Positions 1-64,000 of a stretch of DNA of 64,000 nucleotides are shown piece after piece. The stretch covers positions 682,001 to 746,000 of the forward strand of contig BAAHQB010000063.1 in the NCBI GenBank assembly GCA_054601695.1. The letters are read 5' to 3'. The position numbers and the translations under genes were made by a program. The DNA comes from Amorphochlora amoebiformis (taxonomy: Eukaryota > Cercozoa > Chlorarachniophyceae). How positions within the stretch are numbered: position 1 is the stretch's first letter; the number at the start of each line of letters is the position of its first letter. Under the pieces are notes generated by a model, which saw nothing but the letters and a program-made list of their open reading frames with translations, did not search any database and was not told where the DNA came from.

Positions 1-8661
<8,661 letters not shown>

Positions 8662-9212
8662 TGAACGATTTTATCAGAGTTACGAACTAGCACGTACTGT
8701 ACACAAACTCACGTTAGTCTAGCTCGTACGCAGCAACTAGAAGAAGCCTTCTAAGTTAGTTCATGATGATCCAGATCTAGCAGGTGATGCAGTCTACGGA
8801 GTGATCTAGTGATACTAGTGATACATTCTCTAGATACGTACATGTAAACGCTACTAGAACTAGTCTATAGAAGTAAGAACTTATCTCTGGTGCCGTGCGT
8901 GCATAACTACTACTAGTACTAGAACTAGCATAAATAGAAATTACTACCGTACCGAGATCGTGCATGATTTAAAGATATGACATCTAGGTATGGGCTCTTC
9001 TAGATATTAATAGCGTTAGCTAGATTAGGCATAATATCCAGAATATAGTTAACTATAGACTCTGCGGCTTAGATGATTTTAGTCATCACTTGCAGAAGGG
9101 TATATCTAGAAAATAGATCAGCCTGAGATAACGGTATATTTAGTTAGCCTCATATACCGAGTGCATATATACTCGAGATACTAGTTCTAGATGCTATACA
9201 GAGACTGTCGAG
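8662..9212. other. CTAG-rich spacer between convergent genes
   Basis: This 550-bp spacer separates the uL2 stop from the TBC-gene stop, which lies on the other strand. It has almost no TA microsatellite. It is crowded with CTAG tetramers and near-palindromes such as CTACTAGAACTAG and GATCTAGTGATACTAG. It must contain both 3' ends. I see no ORF or RNA gene. Confidence 0.7.
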
Positions 9213-9301
9213 CTAGTGAAGGTGATTCTCTGCCCCCTCGAACTGGTACATGTAGACATATGCTTGAGCCAGCAGGGTCTCCACATCCTGTTATGTGTTA
9301 T

Positions 9302-9334
<33 letters not shown>

Positions 9335-10071
9335 CATATATATATTATTTACATATTATATATACATACATACATATATATACATACATACATATACATA
9401 TATACATATATACATATATACATATACATGTACACATAGGCACACATTTATTACATATACACATACACACATACACATATGTGTATAAATATATGTTATG
9501 CATAATATGGACATTATATATATATATATATATATAATATTATATACATATGCTTATTAATATATGTTATGCACAATACAGACACGTATGCATAATATTT
9601 TGTATAAAATTACACACATACGTAAATAAAATTTATAAATATGTACATATTATTAGTATTATCTAGATGTGCGTGTGCGTGTGTAAATTCACATATCTGT
9701 GCTATCTATATGATATACTTATCACTAATTCTATAAATATATACATAACAACACAGAAACATACACGCAAATCTATATATATGCATATATATATATATAT
9801 ATATGTATATACATCTATACATATATACATATATATATATATACATATACACAGATATATATATATATATATACATGTATATATATATTCATATATATAT
9901 ATATTTATATATATTTACATATATACTTACACATATAGTCGTCTGGAATGCTAAATATATAAGTACACATTTAAAACTGTCTACTCCTTCGTAGTATATA
10001 TTTATACACACACATATACATATGTATATATGTATTATATATATATATGTCTATATGTATATATATATATG

Positions 10072-10110
<39 letters not shown>

Positions 10111-10133
10111 CATGCACACACATATATATATAT

Positions 10134-10177
<44 letters not shown>

Positions 10178-10266
10178 GAATATTTGGAGAATATATCTAA
10201 CTCGTTATAATATCTCTTTTTCTGTCCAATCTCCCGTGATATATACATACATAAATACACACACAC

Positions 10267-10328
<62 letters not shown>

Positions 10329-10426
10329 CTTGGATACATAATCTCACTTTTTCTGTCCAATCCTTCGTGGGCAGATTTTGAAGATACATCATCAGATCAT
10401 GGAAATCTGTCAGACTCCTTATCTCT

Positions 10427-10480
<54 letters not shown>

Positions 10481-10520
10481 ATACATCATCAGATCATGGA
10501 AATCTGACAGAACCCTTATC

Positions 10521-10597
<77 letters not shown>

Positions 10598-10621
10598 TTA
10601 TACACACACATACACATACAC

Positions 10622-10660
<39 letters not shown>

Positions 10661-10661
10661 C

Positions 10662-10711
<50 letters not shown>

Positions 10712-10969
10712 ATACATCATTAGATCATGGAAATCTGACAGATCCCTTATCTCTAAAAATATATGTAACTATATATATATATATACATATATATTTATAT
10801 ATATATATATATATATGATAAATCTATGTATATATATATATATTATATATATATGCATATCTATATGTATGTATAATATGTAATTGGTTATATATGTTCG
10901 TTTGTTTGCACCTGCAGAGAATCGCTGAAGCATTGCAGCGCACATATACACGTGGAACACCTATATATT

Positions 10970-11003
<34 letters not shown>

Positions 11004-11042
11004 TGTATATGGGTATTATGAATAAATAAATTGGACATATTT

Positions 11043-11132
<90 letters not shown>

Positions 11133-11198
11133 TATATATGGACATAAACAATGACATAAGTATTCAAAAAATAAACACAAACACACGCACAATATATG

Positions 11199-11244
<46 letters not shown>

Positions 11245-11313
11245 TGTATATTTAGGTATGTATAACATAGTTTGCATGGAAGTGTTTGCATGTATTTTGT
11301 ATATGCGTATATT

Positions 11314-11352
<39 letters not shown>

Positions 11353-11557
11353 TATGCACATGAATATATATATATATATATATATATATTCGCTCTATCT
11401 ACAATATTTGTGCACAAGCACATCCAATCCCACTCTGCATGGAGATAATGTTTTACGATGATAATGTTTATGGTGATAATGTTTATAACAAATATAAATC
11501 TGCTACGTGATTCTAGTATTTTATATATGTGTGATATATATATATATATATATACAC

Positions 11558-11592
<35 letters not shown>

Positions 11593-11645
11593 TATTTTAT
11601 ATATATCTAGTAACATGCAATACCATATGGTATATACCCCTATAT

Positions 11646-11690
<45 letters not shown>

Positions 11691-11725
11691 TAGATACATA
11701 TACATGTGCATATATATTATATATA

Positions 11726-11773
<48 letters not shown>

Positions 11774-12310
11774 CACTAATACATACTCTCACACAAAAAG
11801 TTTTTAATCATACACACCTTGCACCCATCCGGCTGCGCAATATACGTATCCCATACGCGAACTATCAGTGGCATAGACAGCTGGGGTTCGGGTTAGTTTT
11901 GTTAAAATCACCTAATTCACTCCTGTAACATATTTCTCATAGATAGTTACTATATTATATTGATATTGAGGATATCTTTTGGAAGGGCCAAATCCTAAGC
12001 ATATTGCTTACATATAATCATTTTGAGTTAGTAATTATATTATAGAACTCTTTCTCTATATATATATCCACATAGGTTTATATTGTTATATCTACAAATT
12101 TTTCAAGTATATGTATGTATGCAAGTAATTATATAATAGAACTATATACATATATATATGTATACATCTCTGTATATAGTTTGTTATGTAAGTATATATT
12201 CCTACCTCCCGGACGAGGACACAGTTCATCCACCTGAAATATATATATATATATATATATATACATACATATACATACATATATATGGACAACACAGACA
12301 AGGACACAGA

Positions 12311-12348
<38 letters not shown>

Positions 12349-12505
12349 TACATACAGATATGGATATATATTATTATAGCTGTAAGGTAAGTCAAAGAAT
12401 AGCACTTCGTGACTCACATGCATATTATTCATGGACATACAGAATGTATTATATATATATTTATATACAAATATGTACATATATATATATATATCTTATG
12501 TACAC

Positions 12506-12603
<98 letters not shown>

Positions 12604-12612
12604 TATGTACAC

Positions 12613-12655
<43 letters not shown>

Positions 12656-12733
12656 GTAGGAGAAGTCAAAGAATCGCACTTCGTGACTCTTGAGATGATC
12701 GTGAAGGGGCTGGTCTAGCCTATGTATATATAC

Positions 12734-12765
<32 letters not shown>

Positions 12766-12906
12766 GTATATTATATGTATATGTATGCATACATACTGTA
12801 TTCATTATTAGCGTACATGTAAGGAATGAACATATTTATAAATTATTTATATATATGTATGTATATATATGTGTATATACATATGTAGGTATATTATGTA
12901 CACACG

Positions 12907-12940
<34 letters not shown>

Positions 12941-13212
12941 ATATTATACACATATGAATATGTTATATTCCTATATGTAAGTATAACTATACCTATGGAT
13001 AAGCTCCTGTAGCTTGAATACCATTCTCTGTATTCCTATAAGTGTATATATATATATATATATAATATACTCATATATCAGGCTGTAAAAAACACTTATA
13101 ATTGACCTGAATACAGTCTACAGGTATATCTTTATATAGTATACATATGTACATTCTTATATGCATCTACTCATATTTACACATATACACAATATACATA
13201 TTATATATACAT

Positions 13213-13248
<36 letters not shown>

Positions 13249-13426
13249 TATAAATCTACAGAGAATAGATATTTACTCATATACCAGGCTGTGAAGACGT
13301 ATAATTGTCCTGAATACCATCAATGAGGTTCGACATGCACCAAAAACAGTCGGCTTCCACAATCTAGAGTTAAAGTTACACTTTGTACACACACATATAT
13401 GTATATATATATATATATACATGTAA

Positions 13427-13469
<43 letters not shown>

Positions 13470-13524
13470 CATGCACATTTTTACATACACACATATACAC
13501 ATACATACACACACAAAAACACTC

Positions 13525-13609
<85 letters not shown>

Positions 13610-13626
13610 ATATATATATATATAAA

Positions 13627-13667
<41 letters not shown>

Positions 13668-14938
13668 GTTTGAGAGAGCGAGAGAGAGAGAGAGAACAAG
13701 TAGTGATGTAGAGCGAGAGAAAGAGAGCGCGACAGCGAGAGAGAGAGAGCGCAAGAGAGAGAGCACGAGAGAGAGAGAGAGAGCGACAGCAAGAGAGCGA
13801 GAGAGAGAGCGACAGCGAGGGAGAGAGAGAGATCGACAGCGAGAGAGAGAGAGAGAGAGCGACAGCGAGAGAGAGAGAGCGCGACAGAGAGAGAGAGAGC
13901 GCGACAGCGAGAGAGAGAGAGAGAGCGCGACAGCGCAATAGAGAGAGGGAGAGAGCGACTGCGACAGAGCGCGACAGCGAGAGACAGAGCGGGACAGCGA
14001 GTTGGAGAGAGCGCGACAGTGAGAGAGAGAGAGAGAATAATTGGGAGACAGCAGATTAAAACTGGGGAGGCTGTGATGAGAGAGATATGGGAGATGTGGA
14101 GGGAGGCAGCGAGCGAGAGCTACGGAGAGATGGAGGGATCGAGACAGAAAAGATGGATTTATACAAGCATATACCAGATGAAATTGTAAGATAAAAGAGA
14201 GAGAGAGAGTGAGAGCGACAGAGAGTGAAGTTATAAGGAGAGAGAGAGAGAGATAATTGCAAGGCATATCAATATTCTCGAAAACAAACCCTAGCTCTAA
14301 CCGTACCCCTAACCCTGACCTTGAGATGTTCGGCAGTGACATGTTTTTCCTCCAATTCCGTCAGCTCTACACCATTGCGTGCGGCGAGAAAAACCATCTG
14401 TTAGGGTTAGGGTTAGGATCAGAATTATTCAGCATGTCTTAGTCCGAGATCATGGTTAGGGTTAGGGTTAGGATCAGATTATTCGGCATGTCTTAGTCCG
14501 AGGTTATGGTTAGGGTTGGGTTACGATTCGGGTTAGGGTTAAGGTCAGCGAAGGAAATCAAGTGGTAAGGTTAGGGTTAGGGTTAGGGTTAGGGTTAGGG
14601 TTAGGGTCAAGGGTAGGGTTAGGGCTTCAATTCTATTGCCATATATGGTTGAGGTTAGGGTTAGGGGTGAGGGTTAGGTTAGGATCAGATTGTTCAGCAT
14701 GTCTTAGTCCGAGCACCATTGACTCGGTTAGGGTTAGGTTAGGATTAGGGTTAGGGTTAGGTCTAGGGTTAGGGTTAGGGTTAATTAGTGTACTAGGAAA
14801 GGGATGACGAGGTCGTTGATTCCTTGTACATAACCACTAGATATGTATATACGTGTGTGCGTTTGAAAAGTTACAATTTTTTATGTATTGCATATATATA
14901 TATATATATATATATATAGTATATTTATATATTCATAT

Positions 14939-14970
<32 letters not shown>

Positions 14971-15385
14971 GTATATGTATATTTATATATATATGTATTA
15001 TGTATTATCTGCACTTTTCTCATACATTCTAAATATGTGAACTCCCATACATTCTACATATGTGGATTTCCATAATATGCATATATATATATATATTATA
15101 TATGATATAAATATATATGCATATATATATTTGTATGTAAATATATATACAAAAATATTTTTATATTCTTTTATACACAAGCATTTTCATATACACATAC
15201 CTGGCAGGGTGCCGTACAGACCAGATGTATAGAATGCGCTCTAGTAATTTTTGTATGGACTGAAGCATATATATATATACACATATATGTATATATATAT
15301 TATATATATATATCTATATATTAATATATTAATATTATAAGAAAGGGACTAATGAGGATATCACCTTGTGTTCTGTAAGTACTGA

Positions 15386-15422
<37 letters not shown>

Positions 15423-15442
15423 TATATATATATATATATATA

Positions 15443-15481
<39 letters not shown>

Positions 15482-15513
15482 TATATGCATACACACACAC
15501 ACACACACACATG

Positions 15514-15558
<45 letters not shown>

Positions 15559-16051
15559 CACATGGAATATGACCTTGTGTTGCAACAGTGTTAACCCTGG
15601 GAGAGTTCTCGGCGTGTCGAGGCGAATTTGGTGCATTATCTGATGTATTGAGTCATATCTATGACATCTGTTACATGTGCTTATGTAGTTCTTGTGTGAT
15701 TCTGCGGACCCGGTGTATTTTCGTAGTATTGAGCTATGAGTTTGGGTAGAGAGAGGTAAGAGGGTAGAGACGAGAGAAGGAAAGAGAGAGAGAGAGAGCG
15801 AGAGGGAGAAAGAGAGCGACAGGGAGAGAGAGCGAGAGAGAGAGAGAAATGAGCTTGAAAAGAGAGAGAGTACGAAGAGGGAAGCGAGAGAAATACAAGA
15901 GTGAGAGAGAAGAGGGAGACGAGAGAAATTGTTGTGTGCATGTTGCATATGTGTGTTTCGTTATGCACATACATGTAATACATATCAACACGAGGCGTAC
16001 TATTTTCCATGAGTATGACTGGTGGATCCATATAAACATACATTATATATA

Positions 16052-16095
<44 letters not shown>

Positions 16096-16126
16096 CATGT
16101 ACAATATATACACACATATACATACG

Positions 16127-16187
<61 letters not shown>

Positions 16188-16325
16188 TTAATAATAATAA
16201 AGATGTACCTTTCTTTCTGAGGATGAGTAGCGGGATTCATCCTCGAAGTAAATATTTCGGCAATGATCTTGGTATTCCTAAGGTTGTGTATGTCGCGAGG
16301 AATGTATGTGTATGTGTATATATAC

Positions 16326-16361
<36 letters not shown>

Positions 16362-16384
16362 AATGTATACATATATATATATAT

Positions 16385-16416
<32 letters not shown>

Positions 16417-16433
16417 GATATATACATACATAC

Positions 16434-16504
<71 letters not shown>

Positions 16505-16728
16505 ATATATATATATATATAATTGTGGATGCATATAAATGTATTATATTTCAATATATATACACTCACGTAGTGTGAATTTTTTTATTGTACATTCCAA
16601 TATATTGCATATATACATATACATAATTATATATACATACATATATATACATACACACACACATATATATATATATATATATGTGTGTGTGTATATATGT
16701 GTATATAATGTACATTATATATTGTGTG

Positions 16729-16772
<44 letters not shown>

Positions 16773-17502
16773 CCCTAACCTTCCGTCTCTTCGCAACCGT
16801 GGGCCCTCGACGCTCACGATTTGTCGGCTGGTGTATGATGGATAAGAGTAATTACATGCTTAAGAGCGTCCAGCGAATACAGGCTTCATGTGATATTCCA
16901 TGCATACGTATTTTTTTGTGTTACAAGTACGTTTATACACATACATGTATAGTATTAAATATCATACATTGGACATGTACATGCATGCGAAATATACACA
17001 TATAGAAAAACTTATTCATGGTTCCAAGAAGTGAAAGATGAAGGGAGAAATCGACAGAGAGCGAGGAGAGCGAGTTATTAAAGGGCGAGAGGAGAGTGAG
17101 TGAGAGAGAGAGAGAGAGCGAGATATTGACGAAAGACAGCAAGAGAGCGAGAGACGGAAGGTCGAGACTGATATGAGAGTAAGAAAGGAGCATGAGCGGA
17201 AGTTCTTGAACTTATACCTAGGCATTGGCAGGATAATAGATACAATACGAAAGCGTTAATACTGGACTTATAGAGTATATCTACAATAAATAATATAATT
17301 TCCTGCATACCTACATAATAGAATACAAATATTAGGCTATTCGAGGCTGCTGAGGATGAAGTAAGTTCTTAGTTGGAGGAAACCTGATAGCCTAGGATTA
17401 ATTGCCATACATCGCTACGAACGGGGGCGCAAAGTCCTGACCACGACTGTTTTCGCAAAGTGCTCATATCCAGGTTTGACTGATGTTATATATTACATGT
17501 AC

Positions 17503-17544
<42 letters not shown>

Positions 17545-17604
17545 TATATTATAAACAGAAATACACACATATATATTTATATATATGTATGCATATGTAT
17601 ATAG

Positions 17605-17647
<43 letters not shown>

Positions 17648-17659
17648 CTTATATAAAAA

Positions 17660-17757
<98 letters not shown>

Positions 17758-17866
17758 GGTATAAATAATTCATGTGCATGTATATGCGTGTTTATATTGA
17801 CATATTTGGAAGAATGTGTAGTGGTTTACGTCCAGATGCATACACACACACATACGGAAACGAACG

Positions 17867-17913
<47 letters not shown>

Positions 17914-18024
17914 ACACACATATATACATATGTATGTGTATATATGTGTATATGTATGAATATTTACATTTATATTATATTACTTATATTACATTTACAT
18001 ATATAAATGATTATATATATGTAT

Positions 18025-18110
<86 letters not shown>

Positions 18111-18111
18111 G

Positions 18112-18175
<64 letters not shown>

Positions 18176-19300
18176 TTTTACATATACATAGATTGTGTCA
18201 TACAGACCTCATTAATGAGCTTGAATATTGCGGCACACTTGGTAAGTGAATTGGCGCTACTATGAGAAGGAAGAAAGTAAACAATTCGGGTTTTCATGCA
18301 TGAATACATTTTTGGGTCGACATTAACACATTTGAAAGATACTCATAGGTACCTAGCTCGCTTTTGCTTCATTTCCTTGTCTTTTTTCTCCTCTATGGGT
18401 GTATCCCCTTTTTCCTCCTCAATTACTAATTATCCAACCCGGAACACACACAAGAAATAAGAACTTCATCTCAACCCCTGCTCCAAAGATTTCTCTCCTT
18501 TCATTTCAACCTCTCCTTTCTCCCCACTCTCACTCTCACTCAACTTTCTCTCCCTTTCGAACTGCTTTAATTTGCCAGGGCTATTCGTCATATTCGATTG
18601 TGTCACCGACGTCACCTAACAATCTAATACGCTGACTACCCCTCGATTTCAACCCCTCATCCCTTCTCACCCTTCTCCACGTGTGGTTTGGTAGCTTCAG
18701 AGCCCTCAGGACCCACGGGCTATTCGGAAAGGAACAATTAGGAAACACGATTTTTTGCATGAAAGTGGGAAAACCATCGGCTGATCTGAGCCTTGCCGCT
18801 TGTAATTCTTGCTCTCAGGCTGCTTGGTCACCGGCATCTTTTCCGGCCTTGTTAAAGGAGGATACTGTGCTCCACGTACCTGTTGAGAGATCAGAGAAGG
18901 ATGAAAGTTTCGATCAGCTACCGTCCGGCCAAAACCAGATTGAGGGTTTTCATATCTCTCCGATCGGCCCATCGAACCCCAGCCCCCCTATCCATGCTTG
19001 AAATCTAGATATCCTCCCAAGGGAGGTTCTAAGTTGTTAAGGTCACGACAAGCAAAATCCGTGCCTAATCACGTTCCTAAAGGGCTGATTTCGAACCTGC
19101 TTTGCCGAATCGGAAGCATTTGATGGCTTTCGGTTCCAAAACCCCTTACGTGCCTCCGAAGTCTTAGAAGCTGGTTGAATCGGTCTCTCTCGTGTCCCAG
19201 ATAGCCTGGAAATGAGGCCCCCCGTCATGCTCCAGACTAATCCTCCAATGCCAACCTTCTGCGAGCCCGATTCTGCAGGCTCGTTCGTGGGCTCGGACAT
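9213..19300 (-). CDS. TBC-domain Rab GTPase-activating protein, TBC1D22/Gyp1-like, 18 exons
   Basis: Probable GAP for Rab GTPases in membrane traffic. Exons (transcription order): 19300-19073, 18987-18749, 18259-18208, 17479-17419, 16883-16856, 16277-16209, 15667-15574, 15259-15201, 14836-14794, 14397-14320, 13363-13285, 13035-12993, 12719-12654, 12233-12206, 11880-11818, 10960-10912, 10424-10330, 9287-9213 (stop). Phases agree throughout and give 482 residues; human TBC1D22A is about 517. The start ATG (19300) has an in-frame TGA 9 bases upstream. TBC landmarks: [17 protein letters not shown] (arginine finger), GYVQGINDL (glutamine finger), [56 protein letters not shown] and [10 protein letters not shown]. 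The N-terminal half has the GAQYPPL block seen in TBC1D22 and is otherwise low in recognisable motifs. The exon 2 borders are the least certain. Confidence 0.92.
10185..10755 (-). pseudogene. Echoes of the TBC exon at 10424-10330
   Basis: Read on the minus strand, copies upstream of the true exon at about 10755-10708 and 10526-10475 repeat an AG acceptor, AGATAAGG and the codons for [10 protein letters not shown]. Both then break after GTATCTT into TATATA. Downstream, about 10233-10185 is a decayed copy of the exon end (GACAGAAAAAGAGATATTATA). The LQNLPTKDW codons exist only in the true exon. Confidence 0.85.
12377..12420 (-). pseudogene. Downstream echo of the TBC exon at 12719-12654
   Basis: On the minus strand this reads GAGTCACGAAGTGCTATTCTTTGACTTACCTTACAG. 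It copies the last 35 or so bases of the true exon, but the donor GT has become CT. It lies about 230 bp downstream in the following intron. Confidence 0.8.
13064..13115 (-). pseudogene. Downstream echo of the TBC exon at 13363-13285
   Basis: On the minus strand TGTATTCAGGTCAATTATAAG...CAGCCTG is followed by ATATATGAGT. It matches the end of the true exon (codons [11 protein letters not shown]) and its GTATATGAGT donor, with the donor G changed to A. It is therefore a dead 5' splice-site copy. Confidence 0.8.
13675..14040. repeat. GA-rich tract (CT-rich on the coding strand of the TBC gene)
   Basis: Irregular (GA)n with interspersed GCGACAGCGAGAGA units. On the minus strand, where the TBC gene is read, this is a long pyrimidine tract in the intron before exon 13363-13285. 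The 291-codon Ser/Leu/Arg frame across it is a repeat translation. Confidence 0.85.
14400..14792 (-). repeat. TTAGGG-type interstitial telomeric array with a dispersed 40-bp element
   Basis: TTAGGG repeats on + (CCCTAA on the TBC coding strand) sit directly upstream of the exon 14397-14320 acceptor. Three copies of a non-telomeric segment containing GACTAAGACATGCTGAATAA (minus strand) are embedded at about 14416-14450, 14470-14505 and 14688-14715. The element recurs near 30.8, 35.8 and 47.87 kb. Confidence 0.9.
15770..15925. repeat. GA tract in TBC gene intron
   Basis: (GA)n with AGGGAGAGAGAGCGAG units, giving a CT tract on the coding (minus) strand. It lies in the intron between exons 16277-16209 and 15667-15574. 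No gene is supported here. Confidence 0.8.
17035..17205. repeat. GA-rich tract in TBC gene intron
   Basis: Purine-rich on + and pyrimidine-rich on the minus coding strand, between exons 17479-17419 and 16883-16856. The flanking intron sequence is mixed and not pure TA. Confidence 0.7.
18260..18748 (-). other. Non-TA intron of the TBC gene
   Basis: This intron of about 490 bp is of ordinary composition, C/T-rich on +, with no TA array. The + strand frame MYPLFPPQ... has no splice or homology support. I treat the region as intron between TBC exons 2 and 3, though a further short exon cannot be excluded. Confidence 0.5.
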
Positions 19301-19648
19301 AGCAATTTCTCCTCAATGAGGCCGAGTCGAGTTTCACGATACCAAGGTTATCAGCTCCCTGTTCCTTGGGGAAAGACTGTTCAGTTTAAGGAGGCGAGAG
19401 GACGAGAATGCGCCAGTTTCGGGCTCAGGTTAGACAAGACGACGCCACCCAAACTTTTCGGAACCGAAAAATATATTCATTTTTGGTTTCCGATAACATA
19501 TTCTTAGGCAATATTATCGTTCTCGGAACCGGGGAATTAAATCTGCTTCTGGATTCCGAGAGGTCCCTTTAAGTGGGACCCGCTAGCGTTTCCCTGCGCG
19601 CACGTGAGGGCGACCCCCTGCGTTCTTCCGTGGTCAAACTCGTCAGGT
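19301..19648. promoter_or_regulatory. Divergent intergenic promoter region
   Basis: This stretch of about 350 bp separates the start codons of the minus-strand TBC gene (19300) and the plus-strand small-protein gene (19649). It lacks TA microsatellite. It contains the palindrome-like TTTTCGGAACCGAAAA near 19456-19471 and a partial repeat of it (TCTCGGAACCGGGGAATT near 19524). No TATA or initiator element can be assigned with confidence, so regulation is inferred from position only. Confidence 0.5.
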
Positions 19649-22810
<3,162 letters not shown>

Positions 22811-22901
22811 CTCTACATACATTTTTATCTATTCTATATTTCTAGATATATGTGGATATAAAGAAACAGAGAGAGCGAGAGAGGAAGGGAAAGAGATCCC
22901 A

Positions 22902-38231
<15,330 letters not shown>

Positions 38232-38399
38232 GTAATATATATATATCTATATATATATATATAATCTAAATATATATATATATATATTATATTATACGTA
38301 TATAGTATATATATATATGCTAATAATATATGTACATATCATATATATATATATATTATATATATGTGTGTATATATATATATTTATTCTGTTATCTAT

Positions 38400-38458
<59 letters not shown>

Positions 38459-38468
38459 GTTTATCTAT

Positions 38469-38508
<40 letters not shown>

Positions 38509-38589
38509 TGTATGTGTGTATATATGTGTTATATTTGCATAAGTATGTATAGGTACATATTCATGTGTAATTTATATACGTATATATAT

Positions 38590-38625
<36 letters not shown>

Positions 38626-38701
38626 CTAAATATTATGTAAATAATATACACATGTACATTTCACCATATACGTCTAATGTATTAATATATGCATATATAT
38701 A

Positions 38702-38849
<148 letters not shown>

Positions 38850-38892
38850 AACATATACATACATGCATGAATACATCCATTTATCACCAAAG

Positions 38893-38991
38893 GAGTACAA
38901 GGCGGATTTCTTCTCGAAGGTTCGGTCAAATTTAGTCGAAATGTCCAAAAGTTGGATCCTGACCCTCGAGGGCTCAGAACCTAAGCAGAAG
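38893..38991 (+). CDS. Linker exon between the MYCBPAP-like and RCC1 regions
   Basis: A 33-codon exon beginning [20 protein letters not shown], phase 0 at both ends. The 3' border has no nearby GT; the best border is AAG|GCAACC, a GC donor like those at 20829 and 39737. It follows exon 38182-38231 ([16 protein letters not shown]) in phase and precedes 39683-39736. Which of the two proteins it belongs to is open. Confidence 0.65.
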
Positions 38992-38999
38992 GCAACCTC

Positions 39000-39680
39000 A
39001 ACCCTAACCCTAACCTAATAACCCTCTTGATCTAATCCCAACCCTAACCCTACCCTAACCCTAACCCTAATATAACCCCAACCCTAACCTAATCCTAAAC
39101 TTAACCCAACCCTAACCCTCATTTTCCCTAATCCTAATCCTAACCTTAACCCTAGCCCTAAGCCTTACCCTAAGCCTAATCCTAACCCTATTCGTAATTC
39201 TAATCATAATCCTAATCTTAACCCCGGCCCTAAGTCTGACCATAAGCCTAATCCTAACCCTAATCCTAATCCTAATCCTAATCTTAACCCCAGCCGTAAT
39301 CCTTACCCTAACCCTAATCCTAATCTGAACCCAGCCCTAAGTCTTATCCTAAGCCTAATTCTAACCGAATCCTAATCCTAATCCTAATTTTAACCGTAAC
39401 CCTAATCCTAATCCTAATCCTAATCTTAACCCCAGCCTATAGTCTTACCCTAAGCCTAATCCTAACCCTAATACTAATCCTAATCTTCACCCCAACCCTA
39501 AGACTTACCCTAAGCCTAATCCTAACCCTAATCCTAACCTTAACCCTAATCCTAATCTTAACCCCAGCCCTAATTCTTACCCTAATCTAATCCTAATCCT
39601 AGTCTTAACCCCAGCACTAAGTCTTACCCTAAGCCTAATCCTAACCCTAACCCTAACCCTAACCCTAACCCTAATCTAAA
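39000..39680 (+). repeat. Long degenerate CCCTAA array with a higher-order unit
   Basis: About 680 bp of CCCTAA, CCTAAT, CCAGCCCTAAG and CTTACCCTAAG variants. A higher-order unit of about 90 bp (CCCCAGCCCTAAG...CTTACCCTAAGCC...) recurs several times. The array ends 15 bp before the acceptor of exon 39683-39736. Confidence 0.9.
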
Positions 39681-39682
39681 AG

Positions 39683-63945
<24,263 letters not shown>

Positions 63946-64000
63946 CTAAACATCAACTGCAACCCATAACTGTTTCAGCTTTACGGGATACCTGAGTCTA

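Noticed and set aside
13467-14342. A 291-codon minus-strand frame rich in Ser/Leu/Arg
   Set aside because: Translation of a (GA)n/(CT)n tract. The genuine exon inside the region (14397-14320) uses the TBC phase chain.
15960-16030. Minus-strand island reading SYSWKI, similar to the TBC WKLL motif
   Set aside because: No acceptor/donor pair fits the phase. Exons 16883-16856 (CIRWTLLS) and 16277-16209 already supply this part of the domain.

Overview
This is eukaryotic nuclear DNA, almost certainly from an intron-rich protist. Most of the 64 kb is (TA)n microsatellite. Interstitial TTAGGG/CCCTAA telomere-type arrays, GA/CT tracts and several minisatellites make up much of the rest. The coding DNA consists of very small exons, many of them 25-100 bp, scattered through this material. 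I found the genes by reading the non-TA islands on both strands, locating AG/GT borders and chaining exon phases. The long open frames of alternating Ile/Tyr, Thr/Leu or Ser/Leu/Arg are translations of simple repeats, not genes. The flagellum-type gene and the F-BAR/RhoGAP and TBC genes suggest a flagellated or amoeboid protist with TTAGGG telomeres; I cannot name the species.

Layout: (1) + strand, <1-8661: a bacterial-type (organellar, probably mitochondrial) ribosomal protein uL2 in 14 exons. Its 5' end is outside the window. (2) 8662-9212: CTAG-rich spacer between convergent genes. (3) - strand, 19300-9213: a TBC-domain Rab GAP of the TBC1D22/Gyp1 type in 18 exons, with both catalytic fingers. 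(4) A divergent promoter region at about 19301-19648, then a + strand unrecognised small protein at 19649-22810. (5) + strand, 22902 to about 38.2 kb: a protein with an ASH/MSP-like domain, best matched from memory to MYCBPAP. Its exon phases run without a stop into (6), a + strand RCC1 beta-propeller region (39.7-57.77 kb, about 35 exons), so 5 and 6 may be one gene of about 35 kb or two adjacent genes. (7) 57774-59038: a second CTAG-rich spacer between convergent genes. (8) - strand, >63945-59039: an F-BAR plus RhoGAP protein in at least 21 exons, with much shorter introns at its 3' end.

The genes do not form a pathway. They are housekeeping or cytoskeletal/trafficking genes: organelle translation, Rab GAP, flagellar-type protein, RCC1 protein and Rho GAP.

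The most striking observation is a repeated pattern I call exon-edge echoes. Many exons are accompanied by one to five truncated copies of themselves in the neighbouring introns. Copies upstream keep the 3' splice site plus the first part of the exon. Copies downstream keep the last part of the exon plus the 5' splice site. The copies are separated by (TA)n tracts and often break at TA-like positions in the exon. This appears in at least four of the genes, on both strands. It suggests that local, TA-mediated duplication of exon edges is a major way these introns grow.
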